Below are positions 24,105-33,866 of a stretch of DNA of 64,000 nucleotides, piece after piece; within the stretch, counting starts at the first letter, position 1, and every line of letters begins with the position of its first letter. The notes under the pieces are model-generated. The model was given only the letters and a program-made list of their open reading frames with translations. It was not told the DNA's origin and made no database searches. The DNA comes from CAYUQT01 sp964446835 (lineage in GTDB: Bacteria > Planctomycetota > Phycisphaerae > UBA1845 > JAFGLZ01). The stretch lies in assembly GCA_964446835.1 (NCBI GenBank), contig CAYUQT010000053.1, forward strand, positions 8,205-72,204, in the 5' to 3' direction. A program made the translations under genes and the position numbers.

Positions 24105-24809
24105 GTGTCGCGCTTCAACAGTGTGATCGTACTGTGGTGTCTCCTGTCGGTGATGGGACTGTTGCCCGGCTGTCAGAAGGAATCTCGGGTAGCGCTCAGA
24201 GTCCCACCGACAGACGAACCCGCACCGACGACGGCGGCCGCCCCGATCGAAATCAATCCGATTCAGGTCGGGGCCGAGGGGAAAGCCGAGCCCGTTCCGC
24301 CGAGCGAGCCGGTTCGCCCGGCCCGTCGATTTGTCTTCCTCGTCACCGGCATCGGCGTGGAACCCACCACGGGCAGCGCGATCGATCGCAAGTCTTCGGC
24401 CATCGAAGCGGCCGTGGTCGAGGCCATCGGCCAGGCCGCCCGAGAGATCCAGCGCGACCCCAAAACGGGCAAGGCCCCCATCGAGTACAAGCTGGATATG
24501 GGCTCGGGGCTGACGGTGTTCGGCCAGCTCGTCCGCGGCGCCCCTCAGACTGTGGTACTTCTGGATCGCCACGGCCGGATCACCGAGCTGTGTTCCCGCA
24601 GCGGCGTGCTCGCCCATCCTCCCCATGGCAGTCGGACGCTCCAGTCGATCTTCGCCGCCACGAACGGGCAGTTCGTCCTGCAATCCACCCACCCGACCGA
24701 TCAGCCGGGGCAGTATGGGGCGAAGGTGGGCTATTATCGCAAAGTCGATCCGGCCATGACTCAAACCGCCGAGAACTCCGAGCCACCCGTGATCGCAAGG
24801 TTGCCATAA
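24105..24809 (+). CDS. Putative lipoprotein of unknown function
   Basis: 234 residues. The N-terminal signal ends in the lipobox LLPGC, with Cys23 as the probable lipidation site. A Pro/Ala-rich linker (to about 75) follows, then a globular region with FVFLVTGIGVEPTTGSAID, helical AVVEAIGQAAREIQRD and beta-rich GLTVFGQLVRGAPQTVVLLD segments. I do not recognise the fold. GGAGG sits 7 bases before the GTG start at 24105. The gap after the isomerase-like gene is 30 bases, so the two are probably co-transcribed. Confidence 0.72.
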   Translation: MSRFNSVIVLWCLLSVMGLLPGCQKESRVALRVPPTDEPAPTTAAAPIEINPIQVGAEGKAEPVPPSEPVRPARRFVFLVTGIGVEPTTGSAIDRKSSAIEAAVVEAIGQAAREIQRDPKTGKAPIEYKLDMGSGLTVFGQLVRGAPQTVVLLDRHGRITELCSRSGVLAHPPHGSRTLQSIFAATNGQFVLQSTHPTDQPGQYGAKVGYYRKVDPAMTQTAENSEPPVIARLP

Positions 24810-24875
24810 TCCCAACGCCCGGGCATCCCGGCGCCCGGGCACTGTGCGTCACCTCGCTGCGGAAGGAACAGACCG

Positions 24876-24989
24876 ATGCGTCTCGCAATGAGTCTCCGTC
24901 TGACGGTTCTGCTCGTGTCATTCACGTTGCTGCTGGGCTTCGCCCTGTATCGAGCCGTCATCTTCGTTCCCGCTCCGGGCATCCGCTGA
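24876..24989 (+). CDS. 37-residue single-pass membrane microprotein
   Basis: MRLAMSLRLTVLLVSFTLLL begins a protein that is mostly one hydrophobic helix (residues 8-28), with Arg residues on the N-terminal side and the short tail FVPAPGIR. GGAAGGA at 24861-24867 lies 8 bases before ATG 24876, strong support for translation of so short a frame. It lies 66 bases after the lipoprotein gene and converges with the large gene ending at 25089. Function unknown; small helices like this often modulate a larger membrane protein. Confidence 0.55.
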   Translation: MRLAMSLRLTVLLVSFTLLLGFALYRAVIFVPAPGIR

Positions 24990-25088
24990 AACGCTGCGGC
25001 AACAGTGGACGTGAGGACAAAGCGGTTGCTGTTGACCCAGCGAGTCGGACGCCGAGCTGAGACCTTCCGGAATGTGAAGCATCAAGAG

Positions 25089-28000
25089 CTACTCTCCAAT
25101 GACCAATGTCAGGGGCGTTGCTTCGCCGCCGGCATGCTTGACGCGCACAACCAGGTGCCGGGTGTCGGGCAGATACTTCCAGCCCTCGGGCAACTCGGGA
25201 ATCGACGGAACCGCCGACAGCTTCCGATCGCCATATGACACCTCCGCCACCTTGGGGCAGTTGGCCAGCAGAATCGTGCTGAACTCGTTCGCGTAGAAGC
25301 TCACGGGCACCGTGAGGGTCTTGTCCGAAAGGGTCGGAGTGCCCAGCCTCGCATTGGACGACACGTGCAGCGTGGGCTGCCCCTGGCGTCGCACGCACAC
25401 CGTCTTGATCTGCGGATCGTGTCCCTCGATGGTGACGCGATTCAGGATGATGTCCTCGGGATTGATGAACGGCCCGCAACGATCGGTCAGCCGCTTGTAG
25501 AGGCCGTCAGGGTAGGTCCCCTTCAGCTCCAGTTTCTCCTCGGCGAACTGGAGGTACTCACCGGAAACCGTCATGCCCTCGGCGATCTGCTTCCATGGGA
25601 ACGACGGATCATAGGGGGCCAGCTTCTGAAGGTAATAGGCGTAGACCAGACCGCACCATTGCACGGGATTGCCCAGCCACGAGTGCGTGAAGAAGGTCGA
25701 TCCGAAGACCGGGATCGAGGCATACAGCATCCATGGCTGACGATCCGGCGCCTGCCAGACGTACTGGAAGGCCATGCCCGTCCAGGCCCAGTAGATGGCG
25801 CGATCGAGATACCGGCGATCGCCCGTGATTTCGTAGGCATCCAGATAGGCGGCGATTGCGTAGGCCGAGCCGAGGACGTCGGGTTCGAAGATCGGGCATT
25901 CCCAGCCCTGGGCCCCGTGCGGTACAGCGAATCGCTCGTGATAGTCGAGGGCCTTGAGCCCGGCGGCCAGCGAGTCGGGATGCCCTGTAATCCGCGCGGT
26001 TCGGAGCAGGGCCTTGGCATGCAGCGCTACGATGCCCTGAGAGGCATAGCCCTCCGGCCCGAGCGCCTTGTGCTGCGCGCCCCCGCCCGGATGGAAGCCC
26101 CACACGCCGTCGGCGTTTCGGCCCTTGATGATGCCCGTGGCGTGGCCGATCATCGGGTGGATGGCCTGTGCGACGTGGCCCGTATAGAAGGGAGCGTTGC
26201 CGCTCATGATGTGACAGCAGGCCGCACTCAACAGGCCACTGACGTTGCCGTCCCGCAGCGTGTTGTTCCATATCAGGTGGGCCCGATCGAGCGAGGCCTT
26301 CCGCGTGGCCGCGTCGTCGGCCAGCAACGAGTCGAGCCAGAGAAATACGCCGAACTCGGGGGCGTTCGCCGGTGCCCAACCGACACAGTGGTTGGACTTC
26401 TGATCCTTCTCGCTCCACACCGTCTTCATGAATCCATACCGGCTCACCTCGTAGAGCTTCTGAAGGTCGAAGCGTTTGGCGGTCGGAGCAGGCGGCGGAT
26501 TGAGTTTGAAATAGTCCTTCATGGCGGCCACCGCATCGCCACCCGGCCTGAGCACCACCTTGGCACTCAGCGTCACAGTCGATCCCGCCGGCATGTCATA
26601 CGATTCGGCTGCGATCCGCTCGTTCTCGTTGACGTATTGCGGGAAGCTGGGCGCAAAAACCTCCATTAGGTGATTCTCTTGCTTGTGGACGAGATTCGGC
26701 GAGGCGAACACGGCGCAGGGCCCGTAGTCCTTGCCGTTCCATTTCTGGTTGGCATCCCAGATGAGGGTGACGGAGCCGACCTTCGTCGACGCCATCATCA
26801 TCGGCACCGTGATCTTGAGCGGATCGACCATGAGGCGGTTGCTGATGGGCGGGGCGGCGTCGCGGGTACTGCTGCTGGGCTCGCCCTTGTCGAGGTATTC
26901 CAGCCCGGGCAGAAGGGCCTGGCCGCGGTCTTTGGTCGGCACGCCGTCGGCCACGCGGAGCGAGATCGGGCAGAAGCGGCGGAGCGGTGCGCCCTGCGGC
27001 GCGGTCAGCTCGCCCGTGACGGTGACGACGGGTTCGGTCGGATCGAGACTGTAGGTCAGCCGGGCGTCGAGTGGCTGTCCGGCAGGAGTCTGAAACTTTG
27101 CGGTAAATGTGACGATGGGCCGGCCGGAGTCGTCTCGAGCGGACACTTCGGGCGACGTCATCTTGCAGCGTGAGTTGCGGAAGGGTCCGGCTACTCGCTC
27201 TTGCGCCGGGAGCTTTTCCTTCGGAATGTGCTTGGCCGTGCCCACATGAACGTCGAGCAGGTCCGGCGCGATCGCGGCGGTTTGCCATTTGCCGTCTGTC
27301 GGCAACTGGAAGTGCGCGACCCATTCGACCTGCGATGATCCACTTGCATCGAGACGGACCCACACGATCCGGCAGGCGGGATTCTGGAGGATCACCTGAT
27401 GCTCGCTGGCGTCGGCCCTGGTGAGCGGCTCGGCGCTCTGGTTCAGAATCGGCATGGCCTTGTGGACGCGAAAGTCCACCGGGCAGCCGGTGGCCCCGAA
27501 ACACACGACGGCATCGGCTTCCAGCGAAACCATGGCGAAGTGCTGGCCGTTGCCGCCGCCGACCGGCGGGGCCTTGAACCACTGGACGAAGGTGGCCTCT
27601 TCATCGGGAGCCAGGACACGGTCTATCCGGCCCATGATGCGGACGTTGGGGTCATTGGTATCCCAGAGGTTGCCGGCCATTTCGCCGTAGCCCTTGCCGC
27701 TGTTGACGCAGAGTTTGAAGCTCATTCGCTCGCGGGTCGGCACCCAGGGCGCCTTGCCCCGGTTGCGGAGGGTCGCGCAGATCGGCAGGTCGTCGCCTTC
27801 GGTAACGACGGCTCGGCCGACGGTGACGTTCAGCAACTCAAGACCCGGCAGGAAGGCCAGGAGGCGAAGGCCAGCGGGCAGTGCCCCGCCTTCGGCAGTG
27901 ATTCTGACCTTCCGCGCATCCGTCTTCAGGTTCTTGCCCAGAACGAACTGACCCACGCTCATCGGGCTGCCCGTCGCAGGCTCCATCCAGACGTCGGTCG

Positions 28001-28712
28001 GCTCACCGGCGGGCGTTCCGGCATCGCCGACGGGTTGGATCGTCAGCTTGACACCTTTGTCGCCAACAGAGCCGGCAGGAGATAACAACACACCCGCAAA
28101 GCCGGGGATGGGTTCTGAACCCACCTCGCCACCTCTGGTCGGGATGGCCATGATCCGCGGCTCGCCCCAATAGGCCCAGTCGTAGTTGCCTTTGCCGTCG
28201 ATCGGATTGGTGACGAGCTGAAACTCGATTGTCTGCCCCTCGTATTCATCCAGCGGCACAACAACAGGCAGCCAGTTCCCGGGCATCTGGTCGCGGCTGA
28301 AGACCTGCTTGCCCTTGATGCGGATCATGAATCGCACCCCATTGGCGATCTTGTCCTTGTCCTGATTGATGACCGAGTCGAGGACGCAGGTCCAACCGAG
28401 GAACACGATCTGCCCCGTAATGGGGGGTGGGCCATCCGCTCGGGCAACACCCTTCTTGGGAATCTCGACGGAGTAGGTGATCGTGCCATCCCCGGTGCCG
28501 GCCGGGTGCATGTTGAGGGCGCGGTAGGAGGCCCGACCACTGGCGAGCTGACCGCGTGGACCCGGTTGCATCAGACCGTTCGGTAACTCAGGTCTGTACC
28601 GGTCGATCAGGTCGGCGATGAGTCCGGGGGAGCTGTCGGCCGCGGACAACATCGCCGCCCGGCCACCGGTGATCAGTCCCACCATCACGACGACGCCCAG
28701 CATCCTGCGCAT
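25089..28712 (-). CDS. Very large secreted protein, probable (alpha/alpha)-barrel carbohydrate-active enzyme
   Basis: 1207 residues from ATG 28712, which follows GGAG by 7 bases; the more upstream ATG at 28823 would add an unlikely N-terminal tail. The start MRRMLGVVVMVGLITGGRAA is a signal peptide. A carbohydrate-binding-like sandwich (about 50-190; YSVEIPKKG, IVFLGWTCVLDS, PLDEYEGQTIEFQLVTN) is followed by several beta-domains, then a helical region from about 750 to 1080 rich in Trp, His and Gly (DGVWGFHPGGGAQHK, WECPIFEPDVLGSAYAIAAY, YWAWTGMAFQYVW) typical of (alpha/alpha)6 glycan lyases or hydrolases. A C-terminal beta domain closes it. I cannot name the family. It is the last of three same-strand genes with gaps of about 85 bases. 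Confidence 0.65.
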   Translation of the reverse strand: MRRMLGVVVMVGLITGGRAAMLSAADSSPGLIADLIDRYRPELPNGLMQPGPRGQLASGRASYRALNMHPAGTGDGTITYSVEIPKKGVARADGPPPITGQIVFLGWTCVLDSVINQDKDKIANGVRFMIRIKGKQVFSRDQMPGNWLPVVVPLDEYEGQTIEFQLVTNPIDGKGNYDWAYWGEPRIMAIPTRGGEVGSEPIPGFAGVLLSPAGSVGDKGVKLTIQPVGDAGTPAGEPTDVWMEPATGSPMSVGQFVLGKNLKTDARKVRITAEGGALPAGLRLLAFLPGLELLNVTVGRAVVTEGDDLPICATLRNRGKAPWVPTRERMSFKLCVNSGKGYGEMAGNLWDTNDPNVRIMGRIDRVLAPDEEATFVQWFKAPPVGGGNGQHFAMVSLEADAVVCFGATGCPVDFRVHKAMPILNQSAEPLTRADASEHQVILQNPACRIVWVRLDASGSSQVEWVAHFQLPTDGKWQTAAIAPDLLDVHVGTAKHIPKEKLPAQERVAGPFRNSRCKMTSPEVSARDDSGRPIVTFTAKFQTPAGQPLDARLTYSLDPTEPVVTVTGELTAPQGAPLRRFCPISLRVADGVPTKDRGQALLPGLEYLDKGEPSSSTRDAAPPISNRLMVDPLKITVPMMMASTKVGSVTLIWDANQKWNGKDYGPCAVFASPNLVHKQENHLMEVFAPSFPQYVNENERIAAESYDMPAGSTVTLSAKVVLRPGGDAVAAMKDYFKLNPPPAPTAKRFDLQKLYEVSRYGFMKTVWSEKDQKSNHCVGWAPANAPEFGVFLWLDSLLADDAATRKASLDRAHLIWNNTLRDGNVSGLLSAACCHIMSGNAPFYTGHVAQAIHPMIGHATGIIKGRNADGVWGFHPGGGAQHKALGPEGYASQGIVALHAKALLRTARITGHPDSLAAGLKALDYHERFAVPHGAQGWECPIFEPDVLGSAYAIAAYLDAYEITGDRRYLDRAIYWAWTGMAFQYVWQAPDRQPWMLYASIPVFGSTFFTHSWLGNPVQWCGLVYAYYLQKLAPYDPSFPWKQIAEGMTVSGEYLQFAEEKLELKGTYPDGLYKRLTDRCGPFINPEDIILNRVTIEGHDPQIKTVCVRRQGQPTLHVSSNARLGTPTLSDKTLTVPVSFYANEFSTILLANCPKVAEVSYGDRKLSAVPSIPELPEGWKYLPDTRHLVVRVKHAGGEATPLTLVIGE

Positions 28713-28798
28713 GATCTGTCTCCATCCTGTCCAAGTGTTCTCAGGGAGGGCCATCCCCCCACGGCTGATGCTGCACTCATGCCTTAGGTCGGCGGTTG

Positions 28799-30862
28799 TC
28801 ACGGCACGCGGTACTGCCGACACGCGCCGAGTGATCGACCCGTTTTCACGTCGATCGCCACCACATCATAGAGCCCTGCGGCCTGCGGAAGGTTAATGAT
28901 CTCACGCAGTTCGTTCCGGCGGTAGCTCAGCCAGTGACTGTTCCGGACGGCGACCGTTTCGGAATGAACCATCCGGCCGGATGCGTTGCGCCATTCCAGC
29001 CGCCATTTCGTGGCGCGATCACCCGGCAATACCGGCAGGACGTCACGAACGTCGAGATCGAAGGCCAGCACACCGAGGGCCTTTCGCGGGTCCTTCTCGT
29101 CGGGGAAGATGCGAAACCGTGTTTCGCCTTCCCATTCGTCCAGGTAGCGGCGTTGCGAATCCTTCAGGGCATAGAGCACGTCCTGTCCGTCCCGCGCGAC
29201 TTCCTTGAGGGCTTCTGTTTCCTTGAGGGCTTCGAGGCTCCGGGGGGGCATCCACATTTCGTGGACCAGAACATACTGAACGCCCAGCGCGGTCAGATGG
29301 CGGAGGCCCATGACCGTGGGAAAGTCCTCCAGCACGGGCCGGAGTTCCTCGTACAGGCCGGGCCAATAGCTGGCGTAGCCGTTCACCAGCGGTTGCCATG
29401 TGTGCACCGAATTGAACATGTACAAGGCATCGAGCGGTGTGCGGCGGACTGTCGTCGGCACAGGCAGCTCGATCAATGGCGCCTTAGGGTTGATTTCCGC
29501 GAGCCGCTTGTAGAGAGGATGAACGTCGTCGGGTGTGCCGCCCACCTTCTGCATGTCGAGCGGAATGCCCACATACTCAACGGCAATGAGCAGAACGGCA
29601 GCCGCTGCAACTGTTGCGCGCCACCCGGCGGAGGCAATCGCCCGGAGACATCGTTCCAGCCCGAGAGCCATGAGCACGGTCGCAAAGAGTTGTGCAAAGA
29701 CATAGAAGCGGTACACCGATCGAACCGAGTTGAATGCCGGGAGCGTAAGAAACAGCAACCCGTAGGGGCCGGGAATCTTCAGAGGACCGACTCGGATCCA
29801 CAGACCCAGCGAAAACAACAGGGCCAACAGGGCCGCCGCAAGGTAGAAGCGATAGACGTATCGGGTTCGCCGCTCGGCCGGGCCGGCGGTCTTGCGGAAC
29901 AGGGCCGTCACTCCGCCGATGCCGGCCAGCAGCCCGAACGTAATACCTGGGAAACAGACGACCGGCCCCACGTCGTCGCGCCGATCGCGAAACGTGATGC
30001 CGAACCCGTTGTAATACAGCCGCTGCTGCACGCCCGGCACGAGCAATTGAGGCCACGTCATCGGTAGAGTCGGGCCATGGTAGAAGCCCATGTCGCGATG
30101 GTTCCGCTTGATTGTGACGAACAACGGAACGACCAGTCCCAGGCAGACCGCGCCCACCACCAGAAGCTTGTACCACAACCGGCCCCACGGGATGCGTCGG
30201 CAGAACCAGAGGAACCACAGGGCGCAGAACACGATGGCGAAGAGGGCATATTGATAGGAGCTGGTTAGCAGCCAGATCCCACAGAGACCGGCCAGAACGG
30301 CTCGAACCCATGTCGGCCGATCAATCAACCGGTGCAGCGATGCCATCAGGAACGGCACGGGATAGATGAACAGCGTCACGAGGCAGTAGCTCTCCGCGAT
30401 CATGTAGGGACAGAATGCCATCGCCCCACCCGCCACGACCGACACACCCCGGGCGAGCCCCAACTGCGACACCCAGAGATAGGTGCCCAGGGCGGTCAGG
30501 AAGAACGCTCCCAGGATGATCAGGTTATAGCTCAGCGTGATGTTGTGGCTGAGGCGGTGCACCGGCCAGGTGGAGACGACCGGCGAAAGGATGTTCTCGG
30601 AATAGGTCATCACCCTGGGATGAGGGTAGAAGATGTTCGCATCCCAATAGCGCGACAGTCCGGTATCGAGCGCATGGTGGGTCCAGGCGATGATGTACAA
30701 ACCGTGATAGGGTACGAGCAAGGTCCATTTCGGCACCAGCGGGATCTTCGAGCCGAGGTGCAGGATCATGGGCCAGGTCATGACCCCTGTCAGAATGAGG
30801 TGGATGGCCGCCGCGGCCAGATGCCGCCGCAGGCGCGCGCCGGATGAAGGTGGCGCAACCAT
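28799..30862 (-). CDS. Polytopic membrane protein, GT-C glycosyltransferase-like
   Basis: About 687 residues with roughly ten membrane helices in the first 430 (AAIHLILTGVMTWPMIL, LIILGAFFLTALGTYLWVS, YLAAALLALLFSLGLWI), followed by a C-terminal soluble extracytoplasmic domain with beta-rich segments. The first loop holds RYWDANIFYPHP, an Asp-containing motif at the position where GT-C lipid-linked glycosyltransferases keep their catalytic acid. This suggests transfer of a sugar from a polyprenyl-phosphate donor, but the assignment is by architecture only; YfhO-type proteins look similar. The start at ATG 30862 follows GGGAGAG; ATG 30889 also has a GGGAG site. It lies between the two secreted enzymes of the cluster. 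Confidence 0.68.
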   Translation of the reverse strand: MVAPPSSGARLRRHLAAAAIHLILTGVMTWPMILHLGSKIPLVPKWTLLVPYHGLYIIAWTHHALDTGLSRYWDANIFYPHPRVMTYSENILSPVVSTWPVHRLSHNITLSYNLIILGAFFLTALGTYLWVSQLGLARGVSVVAGGAMAFCPYMIAESYCLVTLFIYPVPFLMASLHRLIDRPTWVRAVLAGLCGIWLLTSSYQYALFAIVFCALWFLWFCRRIPWGRLWYKLLVVGAVCLGLVVPLFVTIKRNHRDMGFYHGPTLPMTWPQLLVPGVQQRLYYNGFGITFRDRRDDVGPVVCFPGITFGLLAGIGGVTALFRKTAGPAERRTRYVYRFYLAAALLALLFSLGLWIRVGPLKIPGPYGLLFLTLPAFNSVRSVYRFYVFAQLFATVLMALGLERCLRAIASAGWRATVAAAAVLLIAVEYVGIPLDMQKVGGTPDDVHPLYKRLAEINPKAPLIELPVPTTVRRTPLDALYMFNSVHTWQPLVNGYASYWPGLYEELRPVLEDFPTVMGLRHLTALGVQYVLVHEMWMPPRSLEALKETEALKEVARDGQDVLYALKDSQRRYLDEWEGETRFRIFPDEKDPRKALGVLAFDLDVRDVLPVLPGDRATKWRLEWRNASGRMVHSETVAVRNSHWLSYRRNELREIINLPQAAGLYDVVAIDVKTGRSLGACRQYRVP

Positions 30863-30946
30863 GTGTGACTCTCCCTGAATGGCCTCCATTGGCGGAGACT
30901 CCCTGTGAAGGGCCCGCGATCGGGTCCGGAGTCGAGCGCGGTTCCC

Positions 30947-33265
30947 CTACTTGTCTGCCTCGGCCTTGAGCTGTCGGGCCTTGTCGCGGAGCGGACGCCA
31001 GACATATTCGGCCATCGTGGCGATAGCCCCGCGATCCGATGAGTCGCGGGCGACCGCGGCATAGGCCTCGATCATCCGGCGGGCGTTCTGCTCGGCCTGT
31101 TCGGCCAGTTTGGCTGCTTCGGCGAATCGTGCCCTGCCGGCATTGGCCTTGCCGGCCTTTCGGGCCTCTTCGGCGGCGGTTTGCGCGGCGGCGGCCTGCA
31201 TGGTTGCCTCGATAGTGTCGATGTATCCGGCGCCGAACGCGAATCGGCCCATCCAGTAGCCCAGGTACTCGTCGCCTGCCGCCGAACGGGCTCGCGATCC
31301 GGCCTGGCCTTGAGTGGCCCGGCGGGCGCGATCTGCCTTGCGAACCAGGTCGAGCGCGTTGAGATACGCCCGGCGCGTATCGACGAGATACGACGGGAGC
31401 CCTCCGGCGTGCCAGTGATTCATGATCATGCCCGGCACGGGGAAGGTCAGCCCCAACCCCGGCCCCTCCAACGCCAATGTCAGCTTCTCGAGTTCATGCA
31501 TGGCTTCGAGCATGGCGGGAACGGCCTCAGGACCGCACACCGCGCCGATCTGGCGGCGGTAGAGGTCGTCGACCGTCGGCGTGGTGTCCCATGCGCGGCG
31601 GGCGATGCAGCCCACCGACAGATCGTGATCTCCGATGAGCCAGTAGCGAGTGCTGAAGCCAGCCCACTTCGCCGGCGTGATGACGTCGAGGAGTGATACG
31701 AGGGAGCCCGTTGTCAGTTGCGGCAGAACACCGACGTTGTCGTCGTGCAGCGTCAGGATCAGGCTTGCGGGCACGTCTTTGCCGGGCAGGCTTCGCAGCA
31801 CCTCTTTCCGGGTCAGGACGCGACTGGCCGTGTAGTCAACGATGTTGAGTGACTCCCAGCCGGTCTTCATGAGTTTCGGCAAGACCGGAAACAGCTCCTC
31901 AGCCACGCAGTTGTAGACGATCTTTATGTCCGGTCGCCGACTGTCCTTGAGCGCGCCCCGATCAGTGACCAGGCGATCGTAGAAGTACAGTGCGACGATG
32001 TCGCCCTTGACCTCCTGAAGCGCCCGCTCCGCGCCGCCAGGATATCCCGTTCGCCTGCCCGCCTGCTCGAGCACCGCCGCCAACGGGCGGACCTTTTCGA
32101 TGTGGTACTTGGCATCCAGGGCCTTCCACGCTCGCTCGTAGTGGCTCGACCAGGCGCGAAACTCCGGCATCCCCAGCAGCACGTACTCGCACTCGGGATA
32201 GGTGTTCACGGCAGCCTTGAGAAACTCACCGGCCAGCTCGTTCATGTCTGTGTCGTCGATGTCCGTCTGCGGACCCGGGCCGATGGTCATGTTGGCGAGT
32301 TGATGGACTGGCTTGGGGTCTTTCAGCAGCGGGGCGAATTCCAGCGGATACTCGGTCAGCGAGGCCGTCACGCCACAGGACATCCCGAGGCTCTGAGCCA
32401 GGGCCGTGATGCCGTGGCAGAGCTTCTGTCCCGCCGCCACGAAATCCTCGTAGCTCTGGCCACGAGGCAGGTCCGGGTTCCAGAACTCTTCGACATTGCC
32501 GAAGATCTTGCGCCCCGGCATATCGTCGGTGATGGGGTAGTGGTACTTGTACCACAGGTGGGCTTCCTTCCGTCGTATGCCCTTGACCACGGGATCGACG
32601 AACGGCTGCCAGGGATAGAGCGACAGGAAGATGCGATTGAACTTCATCTTGGCGAGCTGACCGAGGACCACCTTGTAGTCGGCCATGCCCCACGACTCGG
32701 GCCCGCAGGCAAAATCATTGACCGCCCGCCACCACCGTACGCGAAGGACGGGTTCCATCACGACATCCTGCTCGGGAACGCTCAGGTTGACCACCGCATG
32801 GACGTCCGCCTTGGCGGGCAGGACATCGCCGTGCAGCAGGTAGGTCACGCCCCATCGCTCGACGAGTTCATAGACCGCCCACAACGTCGCAACCGGACTG
32901 CCGCCACCGACGATCATTGCCGGCCGGCCGTTCAGACGGGCTCTCTTGATGACAATGCCCTGATCGCTGACCGCTGGCCAGCCCGTCGGCCCCAGCGCCT
33001 TGGCCACGTGGGGATTGGTCTGGGGAGCGCCGATCAGATAGAGAGTTCCGGGATAGCGCAACGGATCATCCACCGAATCGGGGACGAATCCGAACACCTT
33101 GCGGATGTAGTCGGCGAGTTGGTCGGCGGCAAAACGCTCAAGCCTCGACACGTCGGCCCCCAGTGTGATTCCAACCTTGGCGGCCGACGGCTCCTCCGCT
33201 GTTGCTTTTCGACCGTAGAAGAACATCGCCATCAGAACACACCCCGTCAGCATTCGCGACCGCAT
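30947..33265 (-). CDS. Secreted glycoside hydrolase-like protein with GH67-type N-terminal domain
   Basis: 772 residues from ATG 33265, which follows AAGGGG by 6 bases. A signal peptide (MRSRMLTGCVLMAMFFYG) is followed by the small alpha/beta domain found before the barrel in alpha-glucuronidases (GH67) and hexosaminidases (GH20): FAADQLADYIRKVFG, LYLIGAPQTN, GGGSPVATLWAVYELVERWG with the strand that opens the barrel. A TIM-barrel-like region follows (RVRWWRAVNDFACGPESWG, KMKFNRIFLSLYPWQPFVD, LGMPEFRAWSSHYERAW). The last about 150 residues are helical and Ala/Lys-rich (AAAAQTAAEEARKAGKANA). Catalytic acids cannot be assigned. Likely acts on uronic-acid-containing polysaccharide; this is inference. 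Confidence 0.68.
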   Translation of the reverse strand: MRSRMLTGCVLMAMFFYGRKATAEEPSAAKVGITLGADVSRLERFAADQLADYIRKVFGFVPDSVDDPLRYPGTLYLIGAPQTNPHVAKALGPTGWPAVSDQGIVIKRARLNGRPAMIVGGGSPVATLWAVYELVERWGVTYLLHGDVLPAKADVHAVVNLSVPEQDVVMEPVLRVRWWRAVNDFACGPESWGMADYKVVLGQLAKMKFNRIFLSLYPWQPFVDPVVKGIRRKEAHLWYKYHYPITDDMPGRKIFGNVEEFWNPDLPRGQSYEDFVAAGQKLCHGITALAQSLGMSCGVTASLTEYPLEFAPLLKDPKPVHQLANMTIGPGPQTDIDDTDMNELAGEFLKAAVNTYPECEYVLLGMPEFRAWSSHYERAWKALDAKYHIEKVRPLAAVLEQAGRRTGYPGGAERALQEVKGDIVALYFYDRLVTDRGALKDSRRPDIKIVYNCVAEELFPVLPKLMKTGWESLNIVDYTASRVLTRKEVLRSLPGKDVPASLILTLHDDNVGVLPQLTTGSLVSLLDVITPAKWAGFSTRYWLIGDHDLSVGCIARRAWDTTPTVDDLYRRQIGAVCGPEAVPAMLEAMHELEKLTLALEGPGLGLTFPVPGMIMNHWHAGGLPSYLVDTRRAYLNALDLVRKADRARRATQGQAGSRARSAAGDEYLGYWMGRFAFGAGYIDTIEATMQAAAAQTAAEEARKAGKANAGRARFAEAAKLAEQAEQNARRMIEAYAAVARDSSDRGAIATMAEYVWRPLRDKARQLKAEADK

Positions 33266-33866
33266 GCCGAACCCCTTCTGGTGCGCCGAGAACCCCGCCA
33301 TCCGTTCGAACCGGCAGCCATGTTAGGGTCAAAACCCATGGGCGAAAAGGCCTCCCTGGGGCCCCCGCCCGGTCATCCAACCCTCCTGCTCGCCCCCCGA
33401 GCCGTTCCGGAAGGTCGGGAGATTGGCCCTTGGCACTATTTGAATCTCCACCTGCGGCGGGTGCGAGACGCGGCACGGAGGGATAGGGAGCCCTGGCGGT
33501 GGAATTCTGCACTTATATTGATACAGGAGCAACGGCGACCCTGTCCCCTACAGCGGAACATTAAAAATTACCCATATTAACATTTCTTGGGTCGTTGGCG
33601 GTTATTGCGCGAAAGTTTTTTCGACAAGACAACCGATAACTAGCTTGACTGGTTCATCCAGTCTACCCAAGTTAACACAATGCAAGAACAAAATCACATC
33701 CTAGAAAGACCAGCGAATCAAGGCAACATGCCTTTGGGTATATGCCGGCGGGGATGGTCCGGCGTCATGGTTGGGACTAAGCCGGCTGTGGGTCGGGGTC
33801 GGATGGAGTCCGACCTCGACCCTTCTGAGTTTCAACTCAGGACAGTCGACGGTAACAAAGGGCAAC
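33266..33866 (+). promoter_or_regulatory. 600-base non-coding region with a structured leader before the B12-like gene
   Basis: The divergent region between the GH67-like gene and the cobalamin-binding-like gene. An AT-rich patch at about 33555-33710 should hold the promoter. Five inverted repeats then follow in order: GACTGG/CCAGTC (33647-33663, loop 5), AAGGC/GCCTT (33720-33734), GCCGG/CCGGC (33744-33763), a 13-base-pair stem with one G.U pair and a 5-base loop (33791-33803 with 33809-33821), and CTGAGT/ACTCAG with a 4-base loop (33825-33840). The last ends 26 bases before the ATG. No cobalamin riboswitch B12-box was recognised. Confidence 0.5.

Noticed and set aside
23025..24842. 605-codon minus-strand frame opposite the Tat-exported isomerase and lipoprotein genes
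   Set aside because: Antisense shadow. The plus-strand genes have ribosome binding sites, a Tat motif and a lipobox.
33771..33866. N-terminal extension of the B12-like protein from an upstream ATG
   Set aside because: It would translate through the strongest hairpin, the added residues lack family similarity, and the ATG at 33867 has its own ribosome binding site.
33640..33866. Cobalamin riboswitch in the leader of the B12-like gene
   Set aside because: I could not find the conserved B12-box or the core pairing of that class, so only an unclassified structured leader is claimed.
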